Assembly (NCBI GenBank): GCA_000434735.1
Contig: FR881274.1
Span: 1 to 42,876 of the forward strand
Direction: 5' to 3'
DNA length: 42,876 nt
Source of the DNA: Bacteroides sp. CAG:530
GTDB taxonomy: Bacteria > Bacteroidota > Bacteroidia > Bacteroidales > Bacteroidaceae
The position numbers were made by a program, and so were the translations under genes. A model generated the notes under the pieces. That model worked only from the letters and a program-made list of their open reading frames with translations. It ran no database searches and was not told the DNA's origin. Shown here piece after piece: positions 42,728 to 42,876 of the stretch. The number at the start of each line of letters is the position of its first letter. Position 1 is the first letter of the stretch.

Positions 42728-42876
42728 TTCCGTGCGAGAAGACAGAGTTTTCAATGCGATATTGATAAGTATTTCACAGAGTAAACGTAAAAGTATACAG
42801 AACTAAATAATAAAAGCCGAAGGCAAGGCAAAGCCGAAATAAAAAGCCAACAGCGAAGCGCCTTGGCGTAAAAAGA
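42728..42876. other. Spacer with a GC-richer repetitive tail
   Basis: The last ~65 bases contain AAGCCGAAGGCAAGGCAAAG and AAAAAGCCAACAGCGAAGCG, with GCCGAA repeated at 42816 and 42833. It reads like the edge of an intergenic repetitive element or degenerate coding sequence of the next locus. The window ends here. Confidence 0.4.

Overview
The window looks like a chromosomal segment of a gut Bacteroidales organism (Bacteroides or Phocaeicola type). The support is moderate-to-low GC with AT-rich spacers, promoters of the TTTG / TAnnTTTG type, two SusC/SusD operons each preceded by an ECF sigma factor and a FecR-type anti-sigma factor, many lipoproteins, an anaerobic sulfatase-maturase and an IS982-family element. 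Species cannot be fixed from sequence alone.

Region 1 (1-4650) is an accessory array of orphan polymorphic-toxin tips and immunity genes, all on the + strand. No full-length toxin carrier is present. In order it holds: a barnase-like tip ending in an ATGA overlap with a barstar gene; a 3' scrap of a WapI-like immunity gene; a frameshifted WapI-like immunity gene; an orphan GIY-YIG-type nuclease tip with an Imm26-like immunity gene; a 5' fragment of a group II intron; a frameshifted Gly-rich pre-toxin linker plus unknown tip with an internally duplicated putative immunity protein; and a truncated AHH-type nuclease tip. Near-identical direct repeats (33 bp and 85 bp) link the modules, and GT-rich triplicated motifs with about 12-bp period lie at both ends.

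Region 2 (4800-7700) carries two small lipoproteins, one with WG repeats, a solo left end of an IS and a complete IS982-family element. Region 3 (7700-12000, mostly - strand) is core: tRNA-Gln with an excellent promoter and terminator, then a CPBP protease - priA - PHP phosphatase operon. Region 4 (12000-17400) has a secreted GH2 enzyme flanked by a direct repeat, an unusual 22-bp-period repeat structure, a parS-like site, an anaerobic sulfatase-maturase and a small beta-barrel protein.

Region 5 (17500-27560) is a complete polysaccharide utilization locus: ECF sigma, FecR, SusC with STN domain, SusD, a surface GH30 lipoprotein and a second, apparently periplasmic GH30. The expected logic is binding and cutting at the surface, TonB-driven import, periplasmic finishing, and STN-FecR-sigma induction.

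Region 6 (27560-33100) holds a small membrane protein, a DEAD-box RNA helicase, a secreted alpha/beta hydrolase, a GH109-like Gfo/Idh/MocA protein and a low-molecular-weight tyrosine phosphatase. Region 7 (33270-42400) is a second locus: ECF sigma, FecR, a SusC gene broken by a frameshift, SusD, a GH18-like lipoprotein and a DUF1735/LamG-type lipoprotein; the gene set suggests a host N-glycan target. The last 480 bases hold 21-bp-period AT-rich repeats and no gene.
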